Assembly (NCBI RefSeq): GCF_026745355.1
Contig: NC_079209.1
Coordinates: 40,981,178-41,045,177, forward strand
DNA length: 64,000 nt
From: Beta vulgaris subsp. vulgaris
Lineage: Eukaryota; Streptophyta; Magnoliopsida; Caryophyllales; Amaranthaceae
Direction: 5' to 3'
The position numbers and the translations under genes were made by a program. Below, piece after piece: positions 35,401-48,400 of this stretch. The number at the start of each line of letters is the position of its first letter. The first letter of the stretch is position 1. The notes under the pieces were generated by a model. It did not search any database, had not been told where the DNA came from, and saw only the letters and a program-made list of their open reading frames with translations.

Positions 35401-35551
35401 ACATCATTTCCTAAAAGACAATGTAGAGAAGGGTTAGTCAAAGTTGATTTTTGTCCTACTGAAAATCAAATAGCTGACATATTGACAAACCTCTATCTAG
35501 GGACAGGTTTGAAAAGATACGCTTGGAACTAGGAATGATAAAAATTGTTTA
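32430..35551 (+). pseudogene. pol: Decayed Copia pol (protease, integrase, RT, RNase H)
   Basis: The protease active site is LWYLDSGCSKHMTGD at 32441-32485. Integrase shows HLRSDHGKEFEN near 33198-33234 and NGVVERKNRTLEDMARTM from 33305, followed by the GKR-type region GRKPNISYFRIFGCKCFVHN. RT begins near 34083 ([12 protein letters not shown]) with [41 protein letters not shown] and the catalytic YVDD at 34622-34633. RNase H has SYSDADYAGDL near 35101 and ends with LELGMIKIV at 35551. Integrase preceding RT is diagnostic of Copia. Multiple indels break the frame, though most motifs remain readable. Confidence 0.9.
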
Positions 35552-36090
35552 ATGTACACATATGTTGTTTCCCCCAAATTGTTTCTTACTAAGTATGTCC
35601 TGCAATCTTCATGAATTAATTTCATACACCTAGGGTCAAGTATAAGGACTCACATATGTCTCTGAATATTACCCTTAGTGTCCTTGCACATATTTGGTAC
35701 GTATGTAGTTTGTATATTATGGACACATTTTTATCATATGCAAGAGTAAATTTTTTTCTTCTTCCATTTCTCTAATTTACCTCCAAATTTCCTTGTTTCT
35801 TTTTCTTTTCACACCTTTCCGTCCAAAAATTAAAAACATTAATCTGAATTATGGCCAAAATTACGCGTTCAATTAATCTAAGGTTAAATGAAGAAACCAT
35901 TATTGACTTCAAAAACCCATAAACCTTTCATTAAACCTACTCTCCATTTCTTTTCACACGAATCATGATTACTTTATAAACCCAACACATCAAATCACTG
36001 ACCCCTCATAATTTCTCTCTCACATCAACTCACAAGTCTCTCTCTCTCTCCTCATTCTCATCTTCAACCTCACACCAAAACTCTGTCAGC

Positions 36091-37415
36091 ATGTCTTCCA
36101 AAACTCAAAATTCTGGTGATCATGAAAACTTTCCGAAAGAGAAAACACCATCTCACGATGAATTAAGTGCTCAAGAATCATCCAAGAATGACGCAGATTC
36201 TACTGGGTCAAAATCGGCATCTTCTGCACCTGTTTCTCTCTCCCCGAAAAAGGAAAAGGTGATAACGAGTAGAAAGCGATCAAGAACAAGAAATACTGTA
36301 CCTACAAAAGAGGTAAGAAAACTAAATCTTCACAATTTCTGTGGGTTTTGTGTAGACATTGCATGGTGCAAAAAGTTAAGTGGAATGAGTTATTGAAAAT
36401 TTTAAAATTTCAGAAGTGGTTAAAAATTGTTAGCATAGATGAGGGCTTTTATGAAAAAGAGATGAAAGCTTTTTGTTCTGGGTTTACATAACTGAGGGTG
36501 TGTGTGTGTCAATTGTTAATGGGTCTGTAGTTACAATTACTGAGAAGAAACTGGGGGAATGGTTTGATGTTCCGCATGAGGGTTACAAGGACTACATTAA
36601 GGGTAGGGCTAAGTTGAACATCAATGGGTCACCAATGCTCAAATTCTTGCTTTCTTTAACGGCAATTCTAATGCTTTATCTTTAGATCAAAAAGATTGTC
36701 TCCATTTCATAAGTGCTATTTCATTTGTTTAGCGTTTCATTTTACCCCGCTCCTCCAAAAGAACCCTGGCAAGTCTAATGGATCTTTCCATTATGTAGTG
36801 CCTTGCTGAAAACATAAAAATCAACCTTCCCTCCCTCATAATTTCACATCTCTCCACTGCATTACCCATAACACCAAAGTGGGTTATGGAAATCTTCTTT
36901 CCTCTGTTTTCAAACAATGCAAAGTTAAACTACCTCCTAGTCCCTCCTTTTCTCTTGAGCCAGAAAATTATCTTACCAAAGAAACTTTGACTAGGCTGAG
37001 TTTAAGGTTGGTGAATGGGAAGATAGATTTTGAGAGAGAAGAAACTCCGGTTAAGGTTGAAGTAGGTAGTAACAGAAAGTTGGATGAAGAAGGGGTTGCC
37101 AGGGTCTGTCAAAAAAGCCAAAGGTTGGCTGGGTCCAAGTTCCAGAAGGAGCAGGATCAAGGTGACACAGTCTTCATTCACCTAGATTCTGACCCTGTCC
37201 CTTCTACTGCTGTGGATTTTCCATTACTCTCTACAACTGGGCTTAACAAGCTGCTCCGGGAAATTCAGGACTCCTTGACCCTTCTGCACACCAAGATCAA
37301 TGCCATTGAAGCTACTGTCCATGTTCTGGACTCTCAGCAGCAAGATCAAATGCTTGCACTCAAGAATGTGATACTGGGATCAGGAACAAGGTGGATGGTG
37401 TGCTCTCCAATATAG
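36091..37415 (+). pseudogene. Post-pol ORF of the Sirevirus-like element
   Basis: An extra coding-like region lies between pol and the 3' LTR in sense orientation. Its N-terminus (MSSKTQNSGDHENFPKEK) is Ser/Lys-rich with basic patches (SRKRSRTRN). A middle segment near 36480-36620 (VSIVNGSVVTITEKKLGEWF, then VPHEGYKDYIKG) resembles a plant transposon-associated domain that I believe is the PF20167 type. The C-terminal part (37200-37400) has heptad-like leucines suggesting a coiled coil. Three frames are used, so it is broken. Sireviruses often carry an ORF here, sometimes called env-like, but I see no signal peptide or clear transmembrane segment. Confidence 0.6.
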
Positions 37416-37993
37416 ATTTTGTGGTCTCCTCTCTCTTCAAAAGAACCAAATCCTAACTTCACTTAACTTTGGAAAATGTGAACAATTTTTTTGGCTGTAA
37501 TTATTAAACAATCTTTTGGATTTCTCTTCCTGTGTCCTTCTGAGACACACGAAGTACTTTTAAATTTCTCCTTACTTTATTAACTATCTTTTGCCTTACT
37601 CTGCACATTGACTGATAAATGCTGGCTATAATATTGCTCTCTGCATGCCTATTATGTTTGTGTGTTTGGATGGCTAATATTATGAGATGTTTGGTTGAGC
37701 AACTTGCTTGATGCCTAGACTGTTGACTCTCTAGTGCTGCAGGTACAATCCTTAGTTTTGATAATGACAAAGGGGGAAGAGATATAAGTGTGTCAAAATT
37801 TTTTTATCTTAGTTCCTATGAATATTTTTCTCATCCCTGTTCCTTGTCTTGTCTGATCCTGTTCCCAGTCTCAACTAGGTTAGATTGTGGATATTTTATT
37901 TTGTGTAGTTTATTTTCTGTGTAGTTTAGGTCTTAATCTTTGTATTTTTTTAAAAACATAAAAACTTAAATTTTTTTTAATTATTTGTCATAA

Positions 37994-38009
37994 TAAAAAA
38001 GGGGGAATA
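37994..38009 (+). other. Polypurine tract of the Copia element
   Basis: AAAAAAGGGGGAATA directly precedes the 3' LTR and would prime plus-strand synthesis. Confidence 0.82.
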
Positions 38010-39164
38010 TGTATTTCACTATTTTGATAATGACATATAATTAAGTTTCATGACTTTTGTTTATTAATTCGGTTTTAGTTTATTATGTTAGAAGTAATTT
38101 TTATATGTCTTAGATTTAATTTTCTGTTTTCGTTTATTTTATTTTGTTTGATTTATTTTTTCTAGTTTTAATTAGTTTAGTTATCTTTAGATTTCACAAA
38201 TAACATGTTAAATAACTTATGAAGAATTGATTAAGTGTTTAATCAAAATTAAGTTGTTTATAACTTATTTGTACTATCGGTAATATTATGGATGTAACAA
38301 ATTGAATATTCAAGGTTCCATGATATTGTGTTGAGTTAGTGTGCAACATCTTTCGGTTGCCTACAATCTAAAGCCGCAAAACACTAACCTAAGATGCGTT
38401 AAAAATAGAACGCTTGAGGTAGTTCCTACATTTTAGGAACCACAACAACCACTCTATTTTTAAGGCGTGTGAACGTGGATAAAGTGGCTACGTTTAAGGA
38501 AGCCAAATGCCAACGGAATTATCAACGGACATATTGAGGAGAAGTGGCTGAAGCTACGTGGGTTAATGGAGAAGATCTTGAGAAGATTGTGGAGAAGAAT
38601 TCGAGAAGAAAAAGATCCCTACAAATAGAGTTTTTGTAATGGTCTAAAAATATACCTTCAGAATTTTATGTAATATTATTAGAGAAAGTACATTCGGTTA
38701 TCTTCTTCTTAGAAATTGATGTATTATGGATTGGGTTGAGTGAATCTAAGTCTGTAATCATTTTGAGAGAAAAAAGAGAAAGAGAAAGAGAACAGAGAAA
38801 GAGAAAAGACTTTGAGTAAAGTCAAGGGAGAAGTCAACTGTTCAGGGGAACAGGCTGACAGGGAACCAGTTCCTAGAGGAACAGAGTTGGTCCGAGTTTA
38901 GGTTGTACAAAAGAGAGTCTTTTGGCCTAAAAGTTATTAAAGAGAATTGAGTCAAAATCCCTCGTGGTCAAGGTTTTTCTTCCTATTGGGCCTAGGAAGT
39001 TTTCTTTGTAAAAATCTTGTGTTCCTAGTTCTTTCTTAATTCATACAATTATTTCTTTCTAGCTTAATTACTTTTTTATTTCCGCAAAAAGTTTGAAAAT
39101 CTCTTCAACTACAATTCACCCCCCCCCCTCTTGTGGTTGCTTAAGTGTTCGTCCAAGACTAACA
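38010..39164 (+). repeat. 3' LTR of the Copia element
   Basis: It runs from TGTATTTCAC to GACTAACA, 1155 bp. It matches the 5' LTR with scattered substitutions and the 54-bp length difference, so the insertion is of middle age compared with the Tekay-like element. Confidence 0.9.
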
Positions 39165-40803
39165 AGCTCTATTAATTGGTTTGGAGATGCTGATAGAGTT
39201 GGGAGCCAAGAAAGCAAAGGTATATGGGAATTCCCAGTTGTTTATTTATCGAGTGAATGAAGAATTCAAGAGCATATCATCAGTATCGCAGGAGTGTGGT
39301 AAGAAAGCACATAAATTCTCCAAACAATTTAAGGAAATCACTTTCATACACATTCCCAGGGAAGAAGATAAAGTAGCAGACCAGTTGTCCCATATAGATT
39401 CTGCTAGAGAAGAAACACCTTCACAAAATAAAGATATCATTCTCCAAGAGAATATCCTAGAACCTCTTGGTGAAACTGATAAGGAAGGGTCAAAAAATGT
39501 ATTGGGAGTCTATAGAATCTCAATATTAAGAGAGGAAAAGGATTAGAGAGATTAAATTATCCAGTATCTTCAAAACCCATTGGGAAAAATTGCCAAATAG
39601 AGTCAAAATGGCAGCTACTAAGTTGTATATACAATTTGATGAGCTACATAGAAAGAATCCAGAAGGATTACGTTTAAGATGTGTGGACGTTGGAGAAGCT
39701 CTAACTCTCATGTCAGAAATTCACCAAGGGTTATGCAGAGCTCATCAAAATAGCCTCAAAATGAGATGGATGTTACATAAGCATGGTTTATTTTGGCCCA
39801 TCATGAAAAAGGATTGTATAGACTATGCTAAAGGTTGCAAAAGATGTCATAAGTTTGGACCTATCAGTAGGACACTAGCTTCAGAATTAAGTACATTCTT
39901 AAACCTTGGCCCTTCAGAGGATGGACAGTGGATGCCATAGGGGAAATCAATCCTGTATCTTCTAAGAAGCATTCATACATTCTAGTGGTGATTAATTACT
40001 TCACCAAATAGGTGGAGGCTCAAGATTTGAATAAGATCAATACCTAGGTTGTAATAAATTTCCTAAAAGAAGAATTCTTTACAAGATTTGGAATTCCAGA
40101 ATCGATCACCTTTGATCAAGTCACAGTCTTTAGAAATCCTGACCTATTGTATTATCTTAATCAGTTTGGGATTACTAAGTTGCATTCAAGATGAAGCTAC
40201 CAAAAAGATCATAGTAAAAATGATCTCAAAACTCATAGATAACAATCCAAGAAAATGGGATGAGTTGCTGCTACATGCCCTATGGGCTTACAGGACCTCT
40301 AAAAGGGAAGCAACATGAGTTACTCCTTTTAACTTAATTTATGAACAGATTCCAGTAATCCCAACTGAAGTGAATGAAAGATCATCAAGGATATCCCAAC
40401 AAATGGGATTATTAGGAGATGACTATTCACAAGGGATGAACATTGAGGTCATGGATGCTCTAGAGGTTAAGAAAGAAGCTTTAGTCGAGATGAGAATTCA
40501 AAAGGAAAAGGTTGCTAGGGCCTATAATAAAAATTTTAGTGCCTATACAATTCCAGGAGAATGATAAGGTTTGGAAAATGTTTTTGCCAGAAGCGGCTTA
40601 CAATAATCCACAACTAAGGAAATGGTCACCTAAGTGGCAAGGTCCCTTTATCATTCATAAGAAAATGTCTAGAAATTCATACATATCAAAGGATATAGAT
40701 GGCAATATTAAAGATAGATCCTTAAACGACAAATTTCTAAAGAAATATCATCCATTTATATGGGAACAACATGATCATGTGGTTCAACAAAAACATGCAG
40801 AAT
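39165..40803 (+). pseudogene. pol: RNase H end and integrase of the Tat-like element
   Basis: It resumes the RNase H reading: LLIGLEMLIELGAKKAKVYG and IPREEDKVADQLSHI (39165-39400). Integrase follows. Its zinc-binding part is HKHGLFWPIMKKDCIDYAKG then CKRCHKFG (39778-39855), where the H, H, C, C order is visible. The catalytic core is badly eroded (TFDQ near 40110 in place of a D-containing motif). The distal core reads ELLLHALWAYRTSKREAT near 40264-40318. The C-terminal domain is KWQGPFIIHKKMSRNSYISK (40634-40700). Integrase would insert the element cDNA into chromosomes. Stops and shifts make it inactive. Confidence 0.85.
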
Positions 40804-40879
40804 AGCTCCAAAAAACAAGGGATCATTAAAATTACAACATTAATATTAATATTACATCTTATACATTCCAACATTGTCA

Positions 40880-41384
40880 AACAGCTAAACTAAGGTTTTT
40901 AATGGCTGACCAAGCATTACAAAGTTTTTCCTTCTAAAGGATTAAGCTTTGTTGTACATCCATATCTTTGAACATCTTTTGCCTCAGATTGGCAAGCTTG
41001 ATTCATCCTTAGTGCAACTTCTTCTGTTCAGTATCAATGGAGTTCTGAAGTGAAGACTTCTCATCGATAATGTTGATCTCCTCTTTATTGATCTAAGCCA
41101 TCCGATTCTTGAGAGATTGTCCTTCCTCATAAGAAGCTTCAACTTTTGATCAAAAGAACTCGAAGAATCTTAGATTTGTTTACTGAAGCGTTTGAAGGAT
41201 TTGACTTCAATTTCCAAAGAGGTTTCCTCTTCCTGAAGTTTTTGAGCTAAGAACTTGAGAGAATGAACTCTTGTTTCAGCATTACATTGTTGAAGAAGAA
41301 GAGTCTCTTTGACATAATTAAAATAAGGTATTCAATACTCAAAACCTTAAGAAATCAGGGATTCCAAGATCTACTTATGTGTAT
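40880..41384 (-). pseudogene. C-terminal coiled-coil tail of the antisense PMD ORF
   Basis: Read on the minus strand, this continues the antisense ORF after the CACTA insert at 41388-45427. The translation has LKFLAQKLQEEETSLEIEVK and, after a frame change, KEEINIIDEKSSLQNSID and KLANLRQKMFKDMD. These are charged heptad-rich segments likely to form a coiled coil. Several stops are present. It runs convergent to the integrase end at 40803. Confidence 0.55.
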
Positions 41385-41387
41385 GTG

Positions 41388-44300
41388 CACTAGTAGAAAA
41401 AACCTCAAATGCTCCGGTTGTTTAGGCCCCAAATGCTCCGTATTTAACGCGTAGCAGACGTCATACGAGCATTTGAGCATTTTACAAATGCTCCGGTTTA
41501 CAACCGGAGCATTTTGTTTTAAATGCCCCGGTTTTTAAGGAAAAACCGGAGCATTTGTTATAACCAATGCTCCGGGTTTTCCTTAACAATCGGAGCATTT
41601 GAGCTTTTCTTATAAAAAAAAAATTCAGACCTGCTACCCCTGCTGGCCAGCAGCAAGAGTAACAGGTCTTCAAGCTTTACATATACAACAGCTATACATA
41701 TCTTACGTTAACATTAGCTACTATGTGCATCAGAAATTTGTGTTGTTAAAAATATTGTGAGGCAAAGGCGTAGCAATCAAACCATTAGTTACCCAACCTG
41801 CTGATTCACTATCATGCTTCAAATAGTCAAACTCCCTTCTTAAAAGACAAACATCTGAATTGCATCAAGTACAAACTAACCGAACTTATAAGTTCAAAAA
41901 ATAAATAAATAGAATCCAAAGATGCTCTAATTATACTGGACAAGATAGCTACAAGTCAATTGAAACCTACAGCCTCATACAACATGGCACAAAGTTGAGC
42001 TCTCCTAGTCCATTCATCTAGCACGGGCTCCTTTGCGACCCTGCATCAAGGCAAATTGTAGTCAGTTGGAGTTTGCACAAATCAAACAAAATATAAGCAG
42101 ATGAGAAATAAGGGTATAGGACAAACCCATAAAGATTGAGCACTTTCAATATAGCTTCATGAGCCTTTTGGTCCTGATGGAGACAAAAGAAATCCATCAC
42201 AATAGTAATAAATATGGAAATCCATCACATAAGTGAATAATTTTAAGCTAATTATGCAATTTCGAGGCACAACCTCTTTGTTTCTCCTATCTTGTTCTTT
42301 TTACCATTAGTTAGTGAGTTTAAAAAGTTGTTAATAAAACTAGCTAATCAAATATGTACTGTTCTTTTTTCTACTTTATTTGATCCTCTGACTGTTGCAA
42401 TTCCTTTTTTAGTGGAATCTTTGCACAAGTTGACAGTAATATTATAGCTTTAAAAGGAATATAGTTTTGTCTTATGACTAATGTTGGCCCAAAATGGGGA
42501 ATATTTGCGAGAAACCACCTTCTAAATTATCCTTTATGAAGAAAATTACTGTCTTCTTTTTTTATTTAGTCATAAACCACCCTATATATACTTTTTTAAG
42601 TTCCACGACCATATACAAGTTCACATTGATAACAAACATTCTTCATGAAGTCGGAAACAATAGTGACAGGCTTAGCGATAATAATAAAAATGATGAATTG
42701 AGATTCATACTTTGAGTTAGGTTGTTTCCCACAAGTGCGTTATTAATAGACTTTAATCCCATTACAAATGCAATGATGGTGACTCACACTACTATAACAC
42801 AACCTTTAGAGATGCAGATATATAATCATACAATGGTGCTTTCATCATCACTCATGCATCATAGATGTTAGTATTATGCCTCCCTGTGCTACTGGAAAAA
42901 GCAGCAACAGAAGAGGTGCAGAAGTTACCATAACAAACTCAGAAAAGCAATGCGAGTTGAAGGAGAAAAATCTCCAAGGAAGAGCCGCTGCTGCACTAGA
43001 GCAGGAAGAACTGCTGCTGCACTAGAGCAGGAAGAACTTCGGCAACTGCATCAAAGGAGCAGCAGCATTCACTGCAGCTTGACGAGGGCGGTACCGCCCT
43101 CCAACAGCACCAAAAACACCACGTCATAGAGGGGAAGATTTGTGGGTTTGAAGAGACAAAAATGAAGGTTTTAGTTCGATCATTGTGACCTTAAATCAGA
43201 GAAGTAAATAAAAATTGAGCTTTAACATTCATCATAGTCTAGCTAGTCAATGAACAGAACAATTAGACTAGTATAACACTATCACAAACCAAACAATCAT
43301 ACAAGTGAGTACACTGAGAGTAGCATCAGATATGCGGTGTGCTTTAATACACTTTTACTCAAAACACTACATCATCAATTTTCATAAACAAGATTCTAGA
43401 TTTATGTATCTTTCTCAGAAAATTATTCATCATCAACAAATTCTAGCCCAATCATCTAATTTTCTAATTATATTGACATCTAGTCTTTTTAAGTACTAAA
43501 AACTGATCTTTCACACGCTACTAATCCTTCATTAGCAAGGGTTTGATAAATAAAAGTAAACAAGTTAAACACTTAATGATAACCAACTATTTGCATGAAG
43601 TGTTGTTTTTCAAGTTAATTTCATCACTATCAGATTGCATCACCTTCTTGCTGCTAGGCTATTCTACAATTTTCAAAGGTATTTTTTTATTGACAGATTC
43701 TTTCGCGATGAATTTGAGAAACATGAGAGAAAACAGAAAGTTCTGAAACCCTAATCACAAATATCATGAGGGAATCTAATACCAGAATGGCGAATCGAGG
43801 TGAGAGAGAAAGTCTTTCAATCAGAGAAAATCCTGAAAAAACAAAAAAAAAACCTAAAATACAACAACAATGCTAAGCAGCAACAATGCTGTCAAATTAT
43901 GACAGGAGATGTTTCACTCAAGCCCCAAAAAAATGGAAAAAAGAAAAGGTAGAAGTGATAACACCTTATCTTAACATGGGATGCAGTAGAATCGTAAAGA
44001 TATTTGACTCTCGAATCTGTCGAAGCTCGAGAAAGTGCTTCTTTAGGACTAGAAACTACTTCATCATCTATGCTGATCGAGCTTACTCTTCAAATCATCT
44101 GGCAAAGCCTGCAGATAATAAGATATGGTAACTGGAGACTAGAGAGAAACACATCCTAGCCAAAAACCACAGAAGAGTTATATAAGAACGAATACCAAGA
44201 CATCGTTTACAAGCTTCTCCAGCTGGATTTGTTCTATGTAAGTACGTGAAACATAAGAACCATCTAAACCCAGCTGCTCCGCTACAAACTTGACATATAC

Positions 44301-45427
44301 CGATCTCTTCCTTGAACCTTCACAAAATGACAAGCACTGAAAATCTGATAACATGACTATAAGCCTACAACTACATAGGTCACGTAACTTTAAGAAAACA
44401 TTACATTGTTACAGCCCGGGACAACAGAACCTTGCAGAAGACAACAACAAGGAATTCATATTTAAAAACCAACATTAAACAATTCTAAGCTTCAACAAAA
44501 TTCAAATTTGCAGAAAATCTAAAAATTAAATACCTGAAATTGAAACCATATGAAACATTGCCACATAAGTAAGATGGGGATGGGAGAGCAGAGCTTTCAT
44601 AAATAGTCAACTTAACCTCTAATAACAAGACAAGATCAAGAACTATAAAAAAAGGGAGGGAGGAGATTCAAATTTCAAGGTACTGTTATGGTTCCTCACC
44701 AAATTCTGCAAAAGCTGCATTAATTATTAACATTTTAATTACCTATTCAAAAAAACATGGCATATCATTTTAGCTTCACCACACTTAAGTGATTAAAAAA
44801 AAACTACCGAGCTCTATCAACTAAGAATTTTCAAAAAAAAAAAAATAACAGAATAAAAAAGCAGAGCAAATTCTATGATTCTGAACTATAAACAATTCAG
44901 CAATGCTTTCAAATCAAAAAACATGATAGCAAGAAAATCACAGTTTGAAATAGCAAGAAAATAACAAACTTAGAGAGAAAATGGTAGAAACGACCCGACA
45001 ACCTTATACACAATATGAGCAACTTGTTTCCACGACCTTCAATCATTATCTTCTTCATCATCAACGTCGTTATCATCACCCTCGTCGTCGCTGATTATCG
45101 GATTTCTAAGGTTTTCAGTGCGCGAAGGAAGTTGCGAGAAGGGAGGCGTTGGAGAGAAGGGAGGTGGGAAATTAGGGATTTGAGGGGTTGAAAAAATGAG
45201 GCGTTAAAGGTTTTTTTTTTTAAAGCAACGAGGAGATAATGAGTGGAGAGGGTATAACTTGAACGGGTTAAATGACTCAAATGCTCCGTTTGAACGGAGC
45301 ATTTGACTAAAATGTTAAATTTGGCGTTCTTTTTTCTTTTATTTCTCAATTTTGTAATTTCAAATGCTCCATTTTTATAAAAACCAAAGCATTTGTAATG
45401 TAGCAAAAGAGCATTTTTCCACTAGTG
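41388..45427. mobile_element. CACTA element (4.0 kb), non-autonomous
   Basis: The ends are CACTAGTAGAAAAAACCTC and GAGCATTTTTCCACTAGTG, with GTG duplications at 41385-41387 and 45428-45430. Subterminal inverted repeats are built on AAATGCTCCGGTTTT and AACCGGAGCATTT (41405-41610; fewer at 45270-45415). Close to the right end, read on the minus strand, is another pyrimidine-rich leader (about 45240-45120) followed by an acidic stub. The interior 41640-45000 is AT-rich with no transposase motif. The frames at 42494-44131 have no recognisable domain. It interrupts the antisense ORF of the Tat-like element. Confidence 0.92.
42965..43050. repeat. Short direct duplication
   Basis: GCTGCTGCACTAGAGCAGG with AAGAACT occurs twice in tandem near 42988-43032, inside the CACTA element. 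Confidence 0.7.
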
Positions 45428-45430
45428 GTG

Positions 45431-48400
45431 CAAAAGCCTGATTATAAGGGTTCGATAAGGTAAAGTAGAGATCCCTGATTTTGTCTTCTTGTTTTATATG
45501 CTCAGGAAACTCGTTAGTGGAAGAATGATCATTGCTAACAGAGGAAGGTTGATTCATTAAAAGGATGGTTATTTGCAAATTAACATATTTCCCTCCTTCA
45601 GACTATTTCATCACACTTACTTATTGAGTGCTTCCCTCTGCATCATAAAGAAGAGAAGTCAAGTTAGCAAGAGAATGGAGTCTGATGAGGATATGGATTC
45701 ATATTGAGGAAGTCTAAAATAAATTCATGAGGAAAGAAAGGCAAATTAGTCCCAGAAGTAGATGGTGAACTTGATGAAGAATGTTTGCATACAAACGTAA
45801 TCAAAAGCTCAGTATTGCTCCTTAAGGGTGTGACCTCTAAAGGAGTAACATCTTTTGGATCCTCACTCCCAGCAATAGAAGATGTTGCTTCAACATCGAT
45901 TGAATTAGTATTTAGGCTCGTAACTTCAACATCTAAAGAACATGGCTCCAAGGGATCCTTATTAAACTGATGAAAGGAATCTTCATCAGGAGAATCCACG
46001 TGGAGATGATCAACCTCTTCCAACTGAGGGGAAGTACTTCCTTCCAAAAGGAAAGTGGCCACATTCCCAACTGGGGGTAGCATGACTTGAAGAAAGAGGA
46101 GAAGGATTGAGAACATATTCATCAACCAGGCCACCCATTGAATTTAATGTTGGGTCAACTGCTTTCAAAGCACCGAGTGAAGGATGGCTGGTAAGGCTAC
46201 GAGGTGATAACTTCTCAGAAGAAGGATCATTAGTAATCTTGAGCTCAATGTTAACAACACCAGAAGTACCTGGGATTAAATAATCAGCATTCCAAACAAA
46301 AAGTGAAACTTCTTATAAAAAGAGTAAAGATGGTATTCATACTTGCTTTAACTCCTGGGAGTTTCCTTTTGAAAATTGCAGATATGAGCTTGGTATCATC
46401 TTCATCAGAAGAGATAATGTATTGTGGTACCTCTAAAGAAGCTTTCAACTTATGACATTTTCTATTGGAATATCTCAAAGGCTTGGAGGTAGAGAGGTAG
46501 CTATAGGCCCCGTTTGACAAATAGAGTTTAGAGTTTAGCGGTTAGAGTTTAGAGTTTGCTGTTAGAGTTTTCACTTTTTGTTCAGCAGATTTGACTGCTG
46601 ATTTGACAACTTTTGTTTATAAATGTGTTTGGTAACAATTAACTGATTGCTAAAAGCTTATTGCCATTTGTTTGTGTGAAATGACATTTATACACATTTC
46701 AATACATGTGTGTAGCATTATTATTAGAGGCAAAAAAGTCATTGAACATATATTTACCTAATCCTCTAAAGAAAAAGCTCCCATTATGAGCTTTTTCATT
46801 TTGAGAGTTTTTATTCCAAAACTCTCTCTAAAACTCTCTTTTACCAAACACCCCTTTTACAGTTTTTGACTAGTCAAAACTCTGAAAGTGGTCCAAAACT
46901 CTCTTTTTGCTCCAAAACTCTAGTTGCCAAACACCCCCATAGCCTCTTTTTCTGGCAGCTTTCTTGAGAGGGTCAATTTGATCCATTGATCCCATGGACT
47001 GCGTATCCCTGGAAGTAGAGAGATAATTGTACAAGCTCTTTTTCTTGCAACTCTCTTATAAGGGTCAATCCGCTCCATTAGTCCCATGGGCTGGATGTCT
47101 TCTGCATTTTGGACATCTCCATAGGAAGTCTCCTGATCATAAGCAGCATCTCCATCTTCAGAAGAAGCAAGAGACTGGACCGTTTGCTGTATAGTGGCCC
47201 AGTAGAGCTTCTCATACTTAGAATTTGTTTCCAAGCCATCAAACACTCTTAGCTTTTTCTTGCTAGCTTTAGCTGAAGTACAACAAAAAGTATAAGGAAA
47301 ATTTAGTAGTAATCACTCCTACCAAACGTTATACAAATAACTAAGGAGAGAAATTACTTACATCCTAAGGAAAGCTGATCCTTAAAGCTTGTCAAGGCAT
47401 CAAAATAGGTTGAATTGTCTAGGAATACATGATCCCACCACAGATGGAAACCTCAAACAACTTTAGTGATCCACTTCCAAGGATAGATGAACATGGAATT
47501 AAGGTTGAGAGTCTTACTTTGGAGAGCTCTACCCTCTTTAAAACGACCCTTGGAGGTCCAAGGATCATTGCGGGTCAAGAATTAAGGTATAGCTAGTGGT
47601 TGGACCAATTCGAATTGTCTAGCTACTAGTTGTGGATTATTGGCCTGGCTTCAAAGCCAAAATATTCAGGCTCAGCAGCTATTAAATCCCTAGACCTATG
47701 AACACTACTCCAAAAGTTTCCACTCTATAAGGAACTAGAGTGGATGTTTTGTAGCCAAGTATGCATAGCTTGATGGCGCCAGGTTCCGTTTTCAACAAAA
47801 ACATCCATTTTGCCCCAAAAAACCTTCTGGATGCCAAGATTGGACTTAAAAACCAACAAGTACAAGAAGATCAAGCATGGATGCCAAACCTCATCTGAAC
47901 ATACAAGATAAAAGCTGACCGCAACATAACAGCTACAATCTTCAAGACTAGACAAAATTAGAAGGGGATCAAAAGAAAGATCTTCTTCCTCTGAACCCTT
48001 AGGATCTTTAAAAGCGGAAGGGGGAATGAGACCCATCAGACGAGGAAGGTACATGTGGCCCCAACAAGTCAGAAGCTATAGGGGTCCAAATTCCTTGTCA
48101 GTAAAGAATATGGGGGATTAAGAGGTATGAATTTCAAAACCTTTAAAATACTCTCTACTCCTAAAGAGACATCCATAAAGTTGTCCTAATAAAATAGGAG
48201 GCAAAGCTACTTCTTCAGAAGTAAAGGAGATATTAACAACTAGAGATAGTTATAATGATACTACTCCTTCAGCTCTAGACATCATTAATTTAGAAAATAC
48301 AAAAGTAAGAAAAAGTACTTCCGCCTGAGAAGTAATTTCCTCACTAGAATCCTTATTCATGAAGAAATCAACAAAATTCTGAAAGCCACATTTGCTAGCA

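Larger units (their letters stand above)
29468..39164 (+). mobile_element. Ty1/Copia element, Sirevirus-like (9.7 kb)
   Basis: It inserted within the RNase H codons of the Tat-like element: the reading NNKAEYEA on the left continues as LLIGLEMLIELG on the right. The 5-bp duplication is AGCTA at 29463-29467 and AGCTC at 39165-39169, one mismatch. LTRs are 1101 and 1155 bp; the primer-binding site matches initiator-Met tRNA. The order gag, protease, integrase, RT, RNase H is that of Copia. A long post-pol region with an extra ORF and the total length suggest the Sirevirus (SIRE/Maximus) group. All ORFs are frameshifted. Confidence 0.92.

Noticed and set aside
36729..36917. Minus-strand ORF within the post-pol region of the Copia element
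   Set aside because: The plus-strand frames carry the recognisable features; this is a shadow.
43886..44131. 81-codon frame in the 4-kb CACTA element as a captured gene
   Set aside because: No similarity to a family I recognise and no splice or codon evidence.
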